From: Monocercomonoides exilis
Lineage: Eukaryota; Preaxostyla; Oxymonadida; Polymastigidae
Reading direction: 5' to 3'
DNA length: 64,000 bases
Assembly: GCA_001643675.2 (NCBI GenBank)
Contig: LSRY02000019.1
Coordinates: 754,001 to 818,000 of the forward strand
Part shown: positions 50,595 to 63,129 of the stretch, piece by piece
How the letters are laid out: each line of letters starts with the position of its first letter
Position numbering within the stretch: position 1 is the first letter of the stretch
Made by a program: the position numbers and the translations under genes
The notes under the pieces: generated by a model
What the model saw: only the letters and a program-made list of their open reading frames with translations
Told to the model about the DNA's origin: nothing
Database searches by the model: none

Positions 50595-53500
50595 ATTCAT
50601 GAAGTTTCCATTTTGTGCAGCAGAAGACAAACCAATCTTTCGAACATATTTCTTTATTTGGGTCCAATGGAATTTGTATGTCCTATATGTGGAGCACTGC
50701 ATTTCAAATCAGAGATTCAAAGAAAGAGAAATAAAAATCTTAATTTAAATGACTGTTTGAGTGGATTACACAAACCTCCAATCGATATCTGTCACTTTCC
50801 AGATTTTCTCCGTTCTCTTTTTAATCATGAGCATCCAGAAAGTGACAATTTTTTTTGAAAACATCAGAAAAATTAACTGTTTTCTTGCTTACGGTTCTTT
50901 TTATGCAGAAACACCAGATTATTTCTCCATGCAATTCACTATTAAAGGAGAAACGAAGAGAAGAGCCTATCCTATGAATTCATTAAATAATAATGATCCA
51001 AAGTTTGGTAAAGTTTATATTCTTGACACAGGAGAGGCAACTGGAAAAGCTAAAAGAAACACACATAATAAGCGAGTTTCTTTTTATCTGTTTTGTTCTC
51101 AAATTTAATGGTTCCGAAATTCCAATCCATTTGCAAAAAGCTATAAAATGATGAATGATGTTTACTCAAAGGAGCGGAAAAAGGCAATGGAAATGAAAAA
51201 AAAAAATGAAAAAAGTTTGCCTCACTTTTGATCCAGAAGGCAGAAAACTTGGGAAAGAGTTTGCTGCTCCGCAATCGAACGAAGTTACTGCAGTATTCGT
51301 CAGTGACGATGGACTGCCTCCTGTGCAGCGATTAACCATATATGCTGAAAAAGACAAGTTGTCAACTATTGCCATGAACGATCCTTTGTGTGATCCACTT
51401 ATTTATTCTTTGATCTCTCCAAATGGAGAAGTTTTCGAAAACGATAAAAAGGAGAAAGTCAAAAATGAAGAAAATTCATTAAATGATGATGAAGTTGGTT
51501 TTTCAGACAAGAGACAAAGTGATAATACCAAATCTTATTCAGATAATGAAAGTAAAATGAAAAAAAAGATCATGGAAGACAAAAAAAAGAAGATTCAGAT
51601 CAAATATAAGAACACATGCACTCAACATGATTGCAATCAGAAATTCATGGCCTCCAATTCATCTTGGAGGAAAACTGTTTCAACAATATATCGTGGATTC
51701 CTTCCATCGAATAGAAGGAATGAAGACTTTGTACTATCATACACATCAACATCAAATTTTCCGATGTAATTGTAATCAACTGAATGATGCGTTAAATAAC
51801 AATGTTTTCGATGTTAATACTCATTCATCATCTTCCTCTTTATCCTCTTCCTCATCTTCTTTGTATCAAAAAATATTGTTGGGAAGAAGAATAATACTTC
51901 CTTCCTCCTTTGTTGGAAGTCCCAGGTGATCAAAACAATTCTATATGGACTCCATGAGCATTGTATCAAAATATGGAAAGCCAGATATCTTTCTGACTTT
52001 CACGTACAATCCTTAATGGACTGAAATGATCGAGAACATCGCTTCGCCGCACATTCACCAAGCTGATAGGCCAGATCTAATTGCAAGAGTATTCAAACTC
52101 AAGCTCGATGAATTAATGAGAGACATAAAGAAGGGAATACCATTCTGTTCACTCAAGGCATATGTATATAAAATTGAGTTTCAGAAAAGTGAACTACCGC
52201 ATTGCCATTTGCTTCTCACTTTGCATGATCAAAACAAACCAATAACATCAGAGGATATTGACAAACGCATATGTGCAGAAATTCCCCTTCCCAGTGAAGA
52301 TGGATCAAATAATAATTTGAGAGAAATAGTATTGATGCATATGGTTCATAGATCATGTGGGTTAGATAAACCAAATGCCCAATGAATCGCTGATGGAAAG
52401 TATCAAAAGCTCTTTCCGAAACAAATTATGTGAAGAAACAACCAAGGATAGACAAGGTTTCATTACATACAGAAGAAGAAAAGGTGAAGTGGTCTTTTTA
52501 AACAAAAAAGAAATTGATAATAGATGGATCGTTACATACAATCCCCACCTGCTTCGAAAGTTCAATACTCATATCAACGTTGATATATGTTCCTTTGTAA
52601 ACAGTGGAAATATCTTTACAAATATGTGCACAAAAGTCCAGATAGAGCTCGCATGAAAATTTTGAACAAATAAATTTCTTTAAGTTCAGATGGATCAATA
52701 ACAATCACTTCTCCATCTTAATCCGCATCCACATTGAATTCATCTTCAACGATCTCTTATTATGTGAAGACAGAAAATGAATAAGAAAATAGAGAAACAG
52801 AAAAAATAGACGAAATCAGAAACTTTATTGAAATGAGATATATCAGATCCCCAAAAGCATGTTGGAGGTTGTTCGAATAATGAATTCAAAGAATGTCACA
52901 AACTATATTTTGTTTGGCTGTTCATCTTCCTGACAAGCAGTTTGTTTTCTTTCGTCTGGGAAAAGAATATAAAGCTATGGAAAAGGCACAACACAAAGAT
53001 TCAACGCTGACTGCATTCTTTAAATTGAAAGCTGAGAGTCAAAAGAAATATGGAGAGAACATTTCAGATGATCCCCATAATTCAAGATCTTTGACATATT
53101 CAGAGGTTGGAAGCAAATTCATTTTCGACAAAAAGATTCATTCCTGGAAATATCGAAGCTACAAATCAAAAATTGTCACAAGGTTGTACACAGTCAGTCC
53201 AAGAGATCAAGAAAGATATTATCTTCGTCTGCTGCTTTTGAATGTTATAGGTCCAACATCTTATGAGTATCTGAAAACATACGACAACCACATTCATAAC
53301 ACTTTCAAGGAAGCCGCAGCATCCAGAGGTTTGTTGTCAGAAGATTTTAACTGGGACCAATGTTTGGAAGAAGTTCCCTCAGTTGGATTGCCAAATCAAC
53401 TCCGAAAGGTATTCGCACAAATTCTGATTTTCAACAATGTTGTAAATCCAGAGGAGTTGTGGAAGAAATTCAAAAAGAACAAGTCCGAAGATTATTTGAT

Positions 53501-54104
53501 GAAAGGAGACGAGGAAAATTCCGCGTATTTAAAAGCTTTCTACGATACGTATTTTTTATTTCGTTCCGAAAATAAAAATCTTGAAGATCTGTTATCTGCC
53601 CCTCCCTGACCTATACCCATTAAATGCATTGATGATTTATCACAAGATGATCAAATATTATTAGCTTCAAGAAATATTCAGTTGCTAAATGAAAAACAAA
53701 AGGAGGCGTTTGAGAGTATCAAAGAAAGAATCCTGAGTTCATCTCTAGGTTCAACAGTGCGCAATTGTCATTTTTTGGATGGACCAGGTGGAAGTGGTGA
53801 AACTTTTCTATGCAAAGTGATTTTCCATTATTTGTCTGCACATTCAGTTATATGCCAATGTGTTGCTTGGACTGTGATCGCTGCATCTTTGCTCCAAAAG
53901 GGAAAGATGTTCACTGTTTTTTTCCTCTTCTTGTGCCCGTTGAGGAACATAATGCAATTTCTCTAATGGAACAAAATTTATAAATAGCTCGATCATTTAG
54001 AAAAGTGTTATGTATTATTTGGGATGAGGCATCAATGGAAACGTAATGTTCATTAAATGACAACAATATTCTTCTTCACGATCCACATGAGAACAAGGAA
54101 TGGC
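50595..54104 (+). mobile_element. Helitron, Rep and first part of the helicase, decayed
   Basis: Helitron order is complete from the N-terminal zinc motif (LGPMEFVCPICGALHF, about 50655) through YPMNSLNNNDPKFGKVYILDT, DPLCDPLIYSLISPNGE, GGKLFQQYIVDSFHRIEG and GRRIILPSSFVGSPR to the HUH motif LPHCHL (52194-52211) and the Tyr motif YLYKYVHK (52611-52634), which survives one frame away from the preceding block. A spacer domain (52893-53609, ERYYLRLLLLNVIGPTSYE) leads to the PIF1-like helicase LNEKQKEAFESI, a Walker A motif reading GPGGSGET (53781-53804, Lys replaced by Glu) and Walker B IIWDEAS (about 54014). Frame changes or stops occur near 51110, 51200, 51700, 51930, 52017, 52385, 52600, 52660 and 53610. 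The helicase then breaks off at the Merlin unit. Confidence 0.85.
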
Positions 54105-54267
54105 ATAGGTCTGAATTGTACCATTTTTTCTGCTTTGTTTTGGTAATTTTGAATTTAAAATTGTGAAATATCATAATTTTCTATTGCCTAAATCGATCGG
54201 AATAAAAAAAAAATAGCTTCACTTTATTTTTTCGATTTTTTTGTATTGATTACATATCCCATAATAA
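54105..54267 (+). repeat. Left terminal inverted repeat of the Merlin unit
   Basis: Begins ATAGGTCTGAATTG and ends CCCATAATAA. Pairs with 60953-61116. Confidence 0.88.
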
Positions 54268-54307
54268 AATTCTCATTTTTCATATTTTTTTTCTATCGAT
54301 TATTTCG

Positions 54308-55135
54308 GTGGAAATGATTTCTGAAAAAGGAAAGCCTTCGTTGATAACATTTCCTGAATTTCTTATTGCTTCTGGAGGATATGATGATTATGTGTTACAC
54401 ACTTTAAAGAAGTTAGGATTAATTAGTGAAGAAATTACTTGTCCACTGTGCAAAAGAAAAATGAAATTAAAAAAAGGGATGAAAGCGAAGAATAATTATT
54501 CGTATAGATGATTGAAATGTCAAAAAGAGTACTATTGGAATAAAAATTCAATCTTAGAAATAATAAAACTCAGTCCTTTTAATATTATGTGCCTAATCTA
54601 CCATTTTTGGTATACGCACTCTGTGGAAGAAACAGTTGACGAAACAAATACTTCGAAATTTTCTGTATAAAAATTCAACCAACTGATGAGAAGAATTTGT
54701 GTATTTATTGAAATGAATCGAAATGAAAAATTAGGAATTGAAAGAAACGTAGAACTTGACGAAACATAAATTACATAAAACAAGAACGGAATTGGAAGAA
54801 TAAGAGAGCAACAATGGCTCTGGGGAATCGTTGAAAGAAAAGAAAAAGAAACGGATCAGAAAATGAAAGTTGAATTTTATCCGGATAGAACAGAAGAGAC
54901 ATTAGTGAAATGTGTGAAAAAGCACGTGGACAAAACATAGAAGCTAAAATCTGATAAATGGTCAGCATATGGCGGAATAGAAAAAGAAGGATATGAACTC
55001 AAAAGTGTCAACCACTCGGAACGATTTAAAGATGAACACGATCACACAATACATACTCAAACAATTGAGTGTATGTAGTCTCACTTGAAAGAAAATATAC
55101 CAAAAAGGGGAAGATCATTTACAAAAAAAAAGTAT
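54308..55135 (+). pseudogene. Merlin (IS1595/ISXO2-type) transposase, nonsense-ridden
   Basis: In order: TFPEFL, a zinc ribbon CPLCKRKM...CQKEYYW, VELDET with the first Asp (about 54758), WGIVERK, PDRTEETL, SDKWSAY with the second Asp, VNHSERF and HTQTIECM.SHL with the Glu, where the usual Trp codon is TAG. This matches the ISXO2-like/Merlin transposase domain. Most of it stays in one frame family but carries stops after YSYR, FSV, DET, DKT and ECM, so it is inactive. It sits 40 bp inside the left terminal repeat, which ties the repeats to this transposase. Confidence 0.75.
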
Positions 55136-55296
55136 ATATATATAAATTTATATATTGATTAAATATTCACAAAAGTCAACAAAAATTTCTAAGCGATTTA
55201 TTAACAGTAAATGCAAAAGAACTGAATACATTTTTGAAGACTTTCGAAGATTGTGAAAAAGAGATTGAAACTATTCAAAAAGAATAAAAGAAGAAG

Positions 55297-55926
55297 ATGA
55301 ATGAATTATACGAGATGAAAAAAATTGAAGAAGAAAAATCAAATCAAGAATGTGTTTTGAATGATACCGATGATCTTGATAAATTACCAAAAAAAAAAAC
55401 AAAGAGAAACAGAATCAATGAAAAAGAAACAGAAGAAACAAATAACACTGATAGCAATCATGAAAAATGTTCCATTGATGAAAATGATGAAGAAGATTGA
55501 TCTTCGTTATATGATTTCTTTGAAGAGGATAGTTCGTCTGATGATCTTTGTTATTTGTCTTTAACTAATGATGCATACAACCCTTCTAAAAAGAAAATGA
55601 ATGACCTGAACTACAACCTGCACGAACTTAACGGACATTATGATTTTCAGCACGAAGAAAATGAACACGTTGAAGAAGATGAACATAAGAAGTTTGAAGG
55701 AAAGTCCAATCACCAAAATGCAGATGAAATATCCAAGGATCAAATGATGAAAAGGAAAGAAATGAAAGAACTATCACAAACAACAAAGATGAACATGTAT
55801 AACTCTTTGATAACAAGACATGTTCAAACAGAAGAATCAGAGTTATATAAAGAATGGACTCTATATTATGTTCATCAACGTCAAAAGGCTTCAGAAAAAA
55901 GTTTCAAAAAAAAAAGAAGCAAATAA
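55297..55926 (+). CDS. Acidic/basic low-complexity open frame
   Basis: Two adjoining segments (55297-55500 and 55555-55926) read in one frame with a single TGA at 55498-55500. The product would be very rich in Glu, Lys, Asn and Asp, ending QRQKASEKSFKKKRSK. No domain recognised. It may be the C-terminal tail of the Merlin transposase or chance composition. Confidence 0.3.
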
Positions 55927-56202
55927 AACAATCCTCTCAATTTAAACTTCTCAGGAGCTGAATGAAGAATAAAACAATTGGTTCACCAAATAAGCCAATA
56001 ACTCTTCCGTAACAAAACCCACAAAAGTTGAAAAAAATCATCAACGACCACAACATGCTTCTTTTTTTTTCACTTCACAATTAATAGATCTTTCACAATT
56101 CTCTGAAGATCAAACATAATTTCATTTATTTCTATATTTGAAAATTTATATAATAATGATGAAGGGGTTTTTTTTAATGAACGAAAATTAATGAGAGATT
56201 TA

Positions 56203-59200
56203 TATTATCCGACGATTTGCCTGAATAAGTTCGTCATTGCTCATAGAAAAAGCACTATCCAAGTTTGCATCAATGCTGTTTGCTAAACGTGGAAGAATAA
56301 ACATAAGATGGCAGCAGTTCGCTGGAAGAGAACGAAGTGAAAAGAGACTTTTCTGGATCTCCCTCCAAAATGTAAGCGACGCGGCGGAGGAGACGCAGAG
56401 ATAGTGCAGACGAAGGAGGCACGTATGCAAATGTGGACAGCACATTCATCATCTCCAAGCCGACGCACGTCTCCTCAAAGCAGAACTGCGAGCTGCCTCC
56501 GTTTGCTGCCTCGTTGACTGCCAGCTGGGCGACAACGTCTGTGTGCTGTGACATTCCCAGCGTGGAGCTGCTGAGGATGCTCTTTTCGAGCGACGTGAGG
56601 AAGTCGAAGGAAGCTGACCAGATGGACACGTTCTGCCTCAGAGGAAGCGGGCCTGCCTGGTTGAATGGACAGGAGGTGATGAAAGTGATGGGGGAAGAAG
56701 AAAGAGGCGGATTGAAAAGCTTTTGGACAACTTGGACAAGTGAAGATGCTCCATCAGAATTCAATTCACTGAATGGATTTTGGGAAGCGTTATTTGATTG
56801 ATGAGTTCGAGTTGTGAATAAATCAGAAGGATAATCATTATTCTCATAATCGATTGTGGAATCATTCGAATTATCTCTTTCACTTCATCTTCTTGCATTA
56901 ATTTCCATTGCAGACAGAACAAGTGACACAGCATCCTTTTGAGGAGAAGGAGTATTAGAAGATGCAGATCTCTTCGAATTTCTGACTGCCATAAGAGAGG
57001 TGAACGGAAACTCTTGGTTGTTGTGCTTATCTGATTGCCCAGAAATAGTTTCACTCGAAATTTGCTGACTTGGTGAAAAAGTGTGCTCAGATGATTTTGT
57101 TATGAGCACTTTGTGAATAAGACTCAATGCGCTATCATCGCTACGTGAATCATGTGAATACAACTTTCTAGAAGGAGACTGTGGAAGCAGGCTGAAATCA
57201 ACAGAAGCTATTCGAGTGAGCAGATGAATACAGAGGACAACAATACCATCTGCACGATAGACAAAGGAAGGAAGGAGGAATAAAGGCAGAGAAGCAGAAA
57301 GAGAAAGAGAGGAAGTGGAACAAGATGCTGCTCCCTTTTCTTTCAAGGGAGATTTTGGAATGGATTGAGATGTGCTTGAAGGAGACTGCAAAGTATTATT
57401 TGCAGCAACAATCTGTGAATCACTTGAAGATTCATTTGCCTCATGTGATGCTTGCTCTTCATTGGCTGTTGACTGAGTTTCTGAAATTTTCTGCCTTTTG
57501 TCTTCTTTTCCTTTGGCTTCAGTTTCAATTTCTTCTCTTTCTTCTTCGCTTCCTTCATCTGATTCATCATCTGTATTTTCATCATCTTTATTCTTCTTTC
57601 CACCGAGAAACGAAAACATGCCCCCGATGGCTGATGTTAACTTAGCTGCTTTGTTTGCCACTGCTGATAACGCATCGGTTGTTAAATCAGCAATCCCCCC
57701 AATCATATTCTGCATTGCAAGAACAAGATGCTTTCCTGTCGATCCTTTATCTGTCTCTTCTTCTTCCTCTTCCTCTTCAGCCTCATCGTCGCTGTCATCA
57801 TCCAGCTGATTCAGTCTGTCTCGCTCTTCCATCACAGCTCTCTTCCTTTTTCTGAGTTCTTGTTCAACCAACTGCCGATGGAACATCCACATTGCAGCAG
57901 GGTTTGAAGGAGGCGACTGAGCAGGTGTTGAGCGGAACAAATTGAGGAGAGAAATCGAAGAAGAGAGAAGAGTGATAAACAGATAGGCAGAACGCACTTG
58001 CATGTCGATTGTGGAGAATGTGGTGAGAAGATCAGAAATTGTCGAATGGAGCGGATAAAATAGCACAGAATGGAAACAGGATGAAGAAAACATGAAGTTC
58101 AGCGTGGGAGTCAACGGCGCTCCAGTCCGGTTGTAATAAGAGGACGACGACGATTGTGATGACAAAGTTGAATGCTGAACAGATGAACTGGGATCAACAG
58201 ACACCAAAGATGTTTGAAGAGACCGATTCGCATTTGAAGCCTGCGATGCACCAATTGGCATAAACGAAGACACAGATGATGGCACGATGATGTCTGGTGA
58301 TGGGATGCTAATCAATGGCTGTGCAATTTTCTCGCTTTGTGTCTGATTTTCTGTTTGTGCTGTTGACTTTGCTAGCTTTTCTTTCAAAGTGCTCTGAACA
58401 GACGGCGAAACCATCGATGCACAGCCTGAAGTCATTGAGCGTTTGCACTCCTCCAGATATAAACTGTCCCAGTGTGAAATTCGCCCTCTGAGTGTAAGGC
58501 TCATTGGCAGCGCGGAGAACGACAAGAGTGGCGTGAGTGTTGGCGGAGCAAAGAGTAGATGACAAAGAGTGGGAAGAGCAAGCTCAATGCAGAACGAATG
58601 GAGATCTTTGTGAGGAAGCGTAGAGAATAAGAGAGTGTAGCAGCATCGCACAAAGGAAGAGCCGAACATTAGAAGAAGCAGAGAAGAAGTAGAGGATGAG
58701 GAAGGCGGCTCAAGCGAAGGAATATCTGAGAGGAAAGAGAGGGAGAATGGAGAAGCCTTTTTGGTTGTCTCTGACACAGGTGGTGGAGCAAGCAGTGAAA
58801 AAGCAGGAGTTGCCGATGGATTCAGCTGATAAGTTTTCTCTTTTTATGAGCTTTCTTCGTTTTCCTCTTTCTTTTTCTCCTTCCCCACACCCAGCAGTTG
58901 TTCTGCAAAGACAAAGAAATGGATGCAATCAACTGGATTGTCCATGAAAAGGCGTGTGAGAGTCGTGGCGACTGCTCTTGTGGACTCAACTGGAGTCAAG
59001 AGTGTGGTGAGGATGTAAAGAGAAGCAGACACAAGCTAAATGAACTGCGAAGACGGAGAGGAATCAAAGAAAAACGAGGAATCGAGTTCACGTGTAGCAT
59101 TCAATTGCGCTTGGAAGGATGAAATCATGGCGCACGAAGCAGTTCTGGAAGGAGCATTGTTTTGAATAGCTGCAAAAAGAAGGCAAACAATTGGAAGGAC

Positions 59201-60741
59201 AGCACGAACAAGGCGATCGTTGAGAAAGACAGAGCTGAAAAGTGAGCTTCTTTGATCAGTGCGTGAACGAAAGAAAAGATTGGTTTGAACTTGGGAAGAT
59301 AAATCAGTGATGGAAGGAGGAGGAGAAGGAGGAGAAGGAGGAGGAGGTGAAATGACTGCATAACCAATAATAAGGGGAAATGTTGATAGTGCAGTTTGAA
59401 TTGAAGAAGAAGAAAATGATGATGATGAAAAGTGTGGAATAGGGGGCTCTTGTACAGGTCCAGATGAGTTTGATGTTGATGAATAGGAGCGCTGGAACGA
59501 TGACACTTTGGAAAGTGAAGCAGACGGAGACAGTCACACGTCTTCAACTTTAGATCAATTCGATTGTTCCCTGATGGCGTTGGAACGGTCAGAAAGAGAT
59601 GGAAGTGACTCTGAGTTTTTAGTTGTCAAGCCATTTGACATGTCTCTCTGATATTTCATCAGAGCATTCAGCAGCTAGCAAATGATGGAATATGCATCTG
59701 TGATTATTGGAGTGGTTAGCGCATAAAGAATGCAGTCTTTTCCTGTATGACTCGTTTCAGTATATACAGTTGACGAGGATCCGCTGAAAGCTGTGTTGAT
59801 TATCTTCTTGCTTTGCCTGTCCGTTTGCGTTGCTTCGAGAAGAGACAGAAGTCTTAACTCCATATTTGAGTCGAGGAAGTATGAAGATATTGCAGGGACA
59901 GAGAAAAGCGATGAGGCAATTGCGAGCATCACCGAGGTGATTGGAAGGAGGAGTATACAATCGCAATGGGTGAGGTCATACAGAGCATGCAAAGGAAAGA
60001 GTTTGACGAGCTGCAAGACAGAAACATGACTGATGGAACAGCAGTTTTCGAGCATCTCAGACAAGTGGTGAAGAATTAGTGATATCGGGAAGAGTATTCC
60101 AGGCTGAAAAGTTTTGTTGTGTGTACTGGAAGAACAAGAAGCTGAAGAAGTAGCTGAAGAAGTGGCTGCAGAGGAATGTGTCATTGATGATGAAAGCGAA
60201 GCAAACGGAATTAATTCTTTATCTGATATGTCAAACTCATCTGTCTGGTTCATAAGCACAACCGTGTGCAAGAATGAAGGCTGCTGCATCAAGTGAGACA
60301 GGAACAGCATCGCAACCAGGTTTTCCTCGCTGGTGAGGGCAGCAGGAGGGAAGTGGTAGTCCGGATCGCTCGTGGATTTGAGCTTGCTGCTCTGCCGCTG
60401 CACATCCGAAGTATTTTTCTGGTGCAGAGCAGAAAATGCACTAAAACGCTTTTTCTGCTCCTGAATGTTTTGTTTGTCTAGTTTGGGTGTTTGTGGCTGG
60501 TCGGAGGAATAAGAGGAATGAGAGGAGTCCGAAGAGCCTGTTGGATCTGAAGTAGAAGAAGATGAGCTAATTGAAGCGTCAGTTGAAAAGTGATTCTCTT
60601 CTTGTGCTGTTTCATCTCCTTCATTTGCTTCGCAAGAATTTGGCGCTGATTGCTGTGCATTGTCTGATTCAGAAGAAAGAACACCCGGCGCTTCTTTTTC
60701 AGATTCCGCAGAATATTGATTAGGAAATTGATGCAAAATCT
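56203..60741 (-). pseudogene. Captured host-like gene fragment inside the Merlin unit
   Basis: About 1490 codons lie in a single minus-strand frame from 60741 to 56270. Content is Ser-rich disordered segments alternating with Leu-rich helical ones (LILHHLSEMLENC, RAVLPIVCLLFAAIQNN, ALPTLCHLLFAPPTL, LVQVVQKLF), typical of an alpha-solenoid or membrane-associated host protein. I cannot name the family. Six in-frame stops (59677, 59557, 59536, 59038, 58846 and 56887 as first base on the minus strand) break it, and one frame change near 56360 precedes an alternative tail ending at 56203. The 5' end begins exactly after TTGATTTAG, a perfect acceptor, with AT-rich intron-like sequence and then the right terminal repeat upstream. 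The first exon and promoter are therefore missing, as expected for a transposon-captured piece. Confidence 0.6.
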
Positions 60742-60952
60742 AAATCAATTATGTTTGTATTTGATACTAGTCCTTTTTAATTATTAACAACACAAATTCA
60801 AAAAATACTTAAAGATAAAAAGAAAACTGACAAACTGTAAAAAATATATCGAGATTTGTTCTGTTTTTCAAAAAACATATCAAATTGTGAAATATCGGAA
60901 AACAAAATGTATTTTTGTGGTTTTGATCAAAATATCGTGAAAAATATTAATA

Positions 60953-61116
60953 TTATTATGGGATATGTGATCAATACAAAAAAATCGAAATAATAAAGTG
61001 AAGCTATTTTTTTTATTATTCCGATCGATTTAGGCAATAGAAAATTATGATATTTCACAATTTTGAATTCAAAATTTCCAAAACAAAGCAGAAAAAATGG
61101 TACAATTCAGACCTAT
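60953..61116 (-). repeat. Right terminal inverted repeat of the Merlin unit
   Basis: Reverse complement of 54105-54267 with about six differences, including one length change in an A-run. The outer end reads ...CAGACCTAT. Confidence 0.88.
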
Positions 61117-61607
61117 ACCCTCTCCAGCTTCATTTAAAGGTCGGTGCAATTGTTATTCTACTCAGAAATTTGGACCTCGCAAACGGACTTTGCAACGGAA
61201 CAAAACTAATAGTGGAGCAGCTGGGGAAGCAGTGTTTTAGATGCAATCCAATTTCGAATTCATTTGATACATATTCTTCTGTAATTCTTGCTCCAATACT
61301 GATAACAACCAGAGGCAGGACGCTGCCATTTTGTCTCAAACGCCTGCAGATCCCGGTTCGGGTTTCTTTTGCTATGACCATTAACAAAGCGCAAGGGCAA
61401 TCTTTTTCACACGTTGGGTTGTATCTTCCAAACCCAGTTTATTCTCATGGTCAACCGTATGTTGCCATGAGCAGATGTCATTGCAGTAAATATTTATTTA
61501 TTGCACTTCCTCAGAAGAGAGAAAATCAACAAAACAAGGTTGTGAACATCGAATGTAAAGAATTAATTCAAAAACGAACTGTTTTTGTCTACGCATTTCC
61601 GAAATAA
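61117..61607 (+). mobile_element. Helitron helicase C-terminus
   Basis: Open to TAA at 61605-61607. Reads LQLHLKVGAIVILLRNLD, NGLCNGTKLIV, LPFCLKRLQIPVRVSFAMT, INKAQGQSFSHVGLYLP and HGQPYVAMSRC, the conserved last third of Helitron PIF1-like helicases (motifs V and VI). This stretch has no lesion, in contrast with the upstream part. The Helitron 3' hairpin and CTAG-type terminus were not identified downstream. Confidence 0.85.
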
Positions 61608-63129
61608 GCCATCTTGACAATTTGGATTTTTAATATCTCATTTCATGCATAATAAATAATTTCGCTTCTTATTTAATAAATAGAAATTTTTTCCACATTA
61701 ATATTTCCATATTTCTTTTTATTTCTTTTTGATCCTTGACTTTTTTCATTCATATATGATAAAAATAAGTTTGATCGATTAAATATATTGTTTTTTTGGA
61801 GAAAAAAAGCAAAACATTAAAAAATAAAAAAATTATTATACATACAGAAACCAATATCAACTTTTAAATAAGTAATGTGTGTCAATTTGTCTTCGCATAA
61901 TGAGAAAGAAAGGTTTTTGCATTTGTGAATTCAAACGCAGCGAAAATTTTGTGTTTAATCATGAAAATATAACGTCATCTATTTTTTCAGTTCTTTGTTG
62001 CAATTGCTGTTGTTGATTTTCAATTATCACGGTTTTGTTCAATCATAGTTTCAACATCATTTGCGTTATCACATAATTATTTCGAAAGAACATTTTTTTT
62101 TACAAAATAACACTTCCTTGACAAATATTTATTTATGACTAATGTTTGTTTGTTTAATTTCTTTTGTTTATTAATTTTCTGTTTTATTAGTTTTGATTTC
62201 ATTCGGAAAGAGAAACATTGAATTATTTGTTTTGTGGATGATACAAAATAATTGTAGTAATAAGAAATTCTTTGTCTAATAATCAAGAAAGTCTCTATTT
62301 TCAAATTGTACAATTTTTTGTTGAGTAATTTATCTGATCGTGGATCATTCAATTTCCCAATTCTTCGAATAACATTTAATAACTTAGAAGAACAATTCTT
62401 AACAACATAGGAACAAATTTTGCTCAAGTTTAACATTGCTTCAAAATTATGGAAAAATTGAAAAAAAACTGATCTTTTGATTATTAACTGTTTTCAATTG
62501 TTATTATGTGAATTTTTTATCAAATTACAAAATATTAAATGAATATTTATAGATTTTTTGAAATTCCAAAAACAACATAAACGTAACATCAAAAAAAGAA
62601 ATAAAATTAAATTGTTCCAATCTTTCATTGAAAATGAAGAAATTCGCTGAAGAACAACAAATAGACTTCAATTTCCAATAATTGAATGAAAAAATGTTCA
62701 ATTATCAGAAAAGGAGATTGTAATCGCCAATTTTGTTGAAAATGAAATTGATATAGAATAAAAATAATATTGAATGAAAGATACATGCATTTTCCTTATG
62801 CATTTTAATTTCCTAAGTGTGATCACAAGCACTCACCTTTGGGAACCTTCTTCATCCAACAGAAAATTTAATAGAAAAATGTGCTTTCTGATTATCCACA
62901 GATGCGTCAAAGCTACATATTGCGGCATATTGAAAATATAGCTGAAATTTAATATAGATATTTTTGTATTCAAAATACACCAAAGTTAAACATTGATTGT
63001 TTATAATATTGTTTTTCGTTGAAAAAATTCATTTTTCATATTCATATATATTTATATATGAAATATTCGTTTTTCACATGTTAATGGGTTTTGATCTTTC
63101 TTGTGATGCAATTTACTGAAGCTATAGAG
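61608..63129. other. AT-rich spacer
   Basis: About 1.5 kb with no recognisable gene. A 119-codon minus-strand frame at 62077-62436 is composed of Lys, Asn, Ile, Tyr and Leu, as expected from base composition alone. Confidence 0.5.

Larger units (their letters stand above)
54105..61116. mobile_element. 7.0-kb composite Merlin-type unit with cargo gene, inside the Helitron
   Basis: Bounded by inverted repeats of 163-164 bp that differ at about six positions. It contains a Merlin transposase remnant next to the left repeat (plus), a Lys/Glu-rich frame (plus), and a 4.5-kb host-like gene on the minus strand whose 5' end stops in an intron just short of the right repeat. The Helitron helicase lies on both sides: Walker B on the left, the LKVGA.V.LLRNLD block on the right. 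About 270 helicase codons are absent between the flanks and no 8-9 bp target duplication is visible, so either the insertion came with a deletion or the flanks were joined by recombination. Confidence 0.7.

Noticed and set aside
58707-58846. An intron (GTGGGG...TTATCAG) that would remove the TAA at 58846 in the cargo gene
   Set aside because: Donor lacks the window's +4 T consensus and the sequence is not AT-rich like real introns here; treated as nonsense.
59500-59690. An intron hiding the three stops at 59534-59677
   Set aside because: No donor of the local type, and base composition is coding-like.
62077-62436. 119-codon minus-strand open frame
   Set aside because: Composition matches translated AT-rich DNA; no motif and no splice or start context support.
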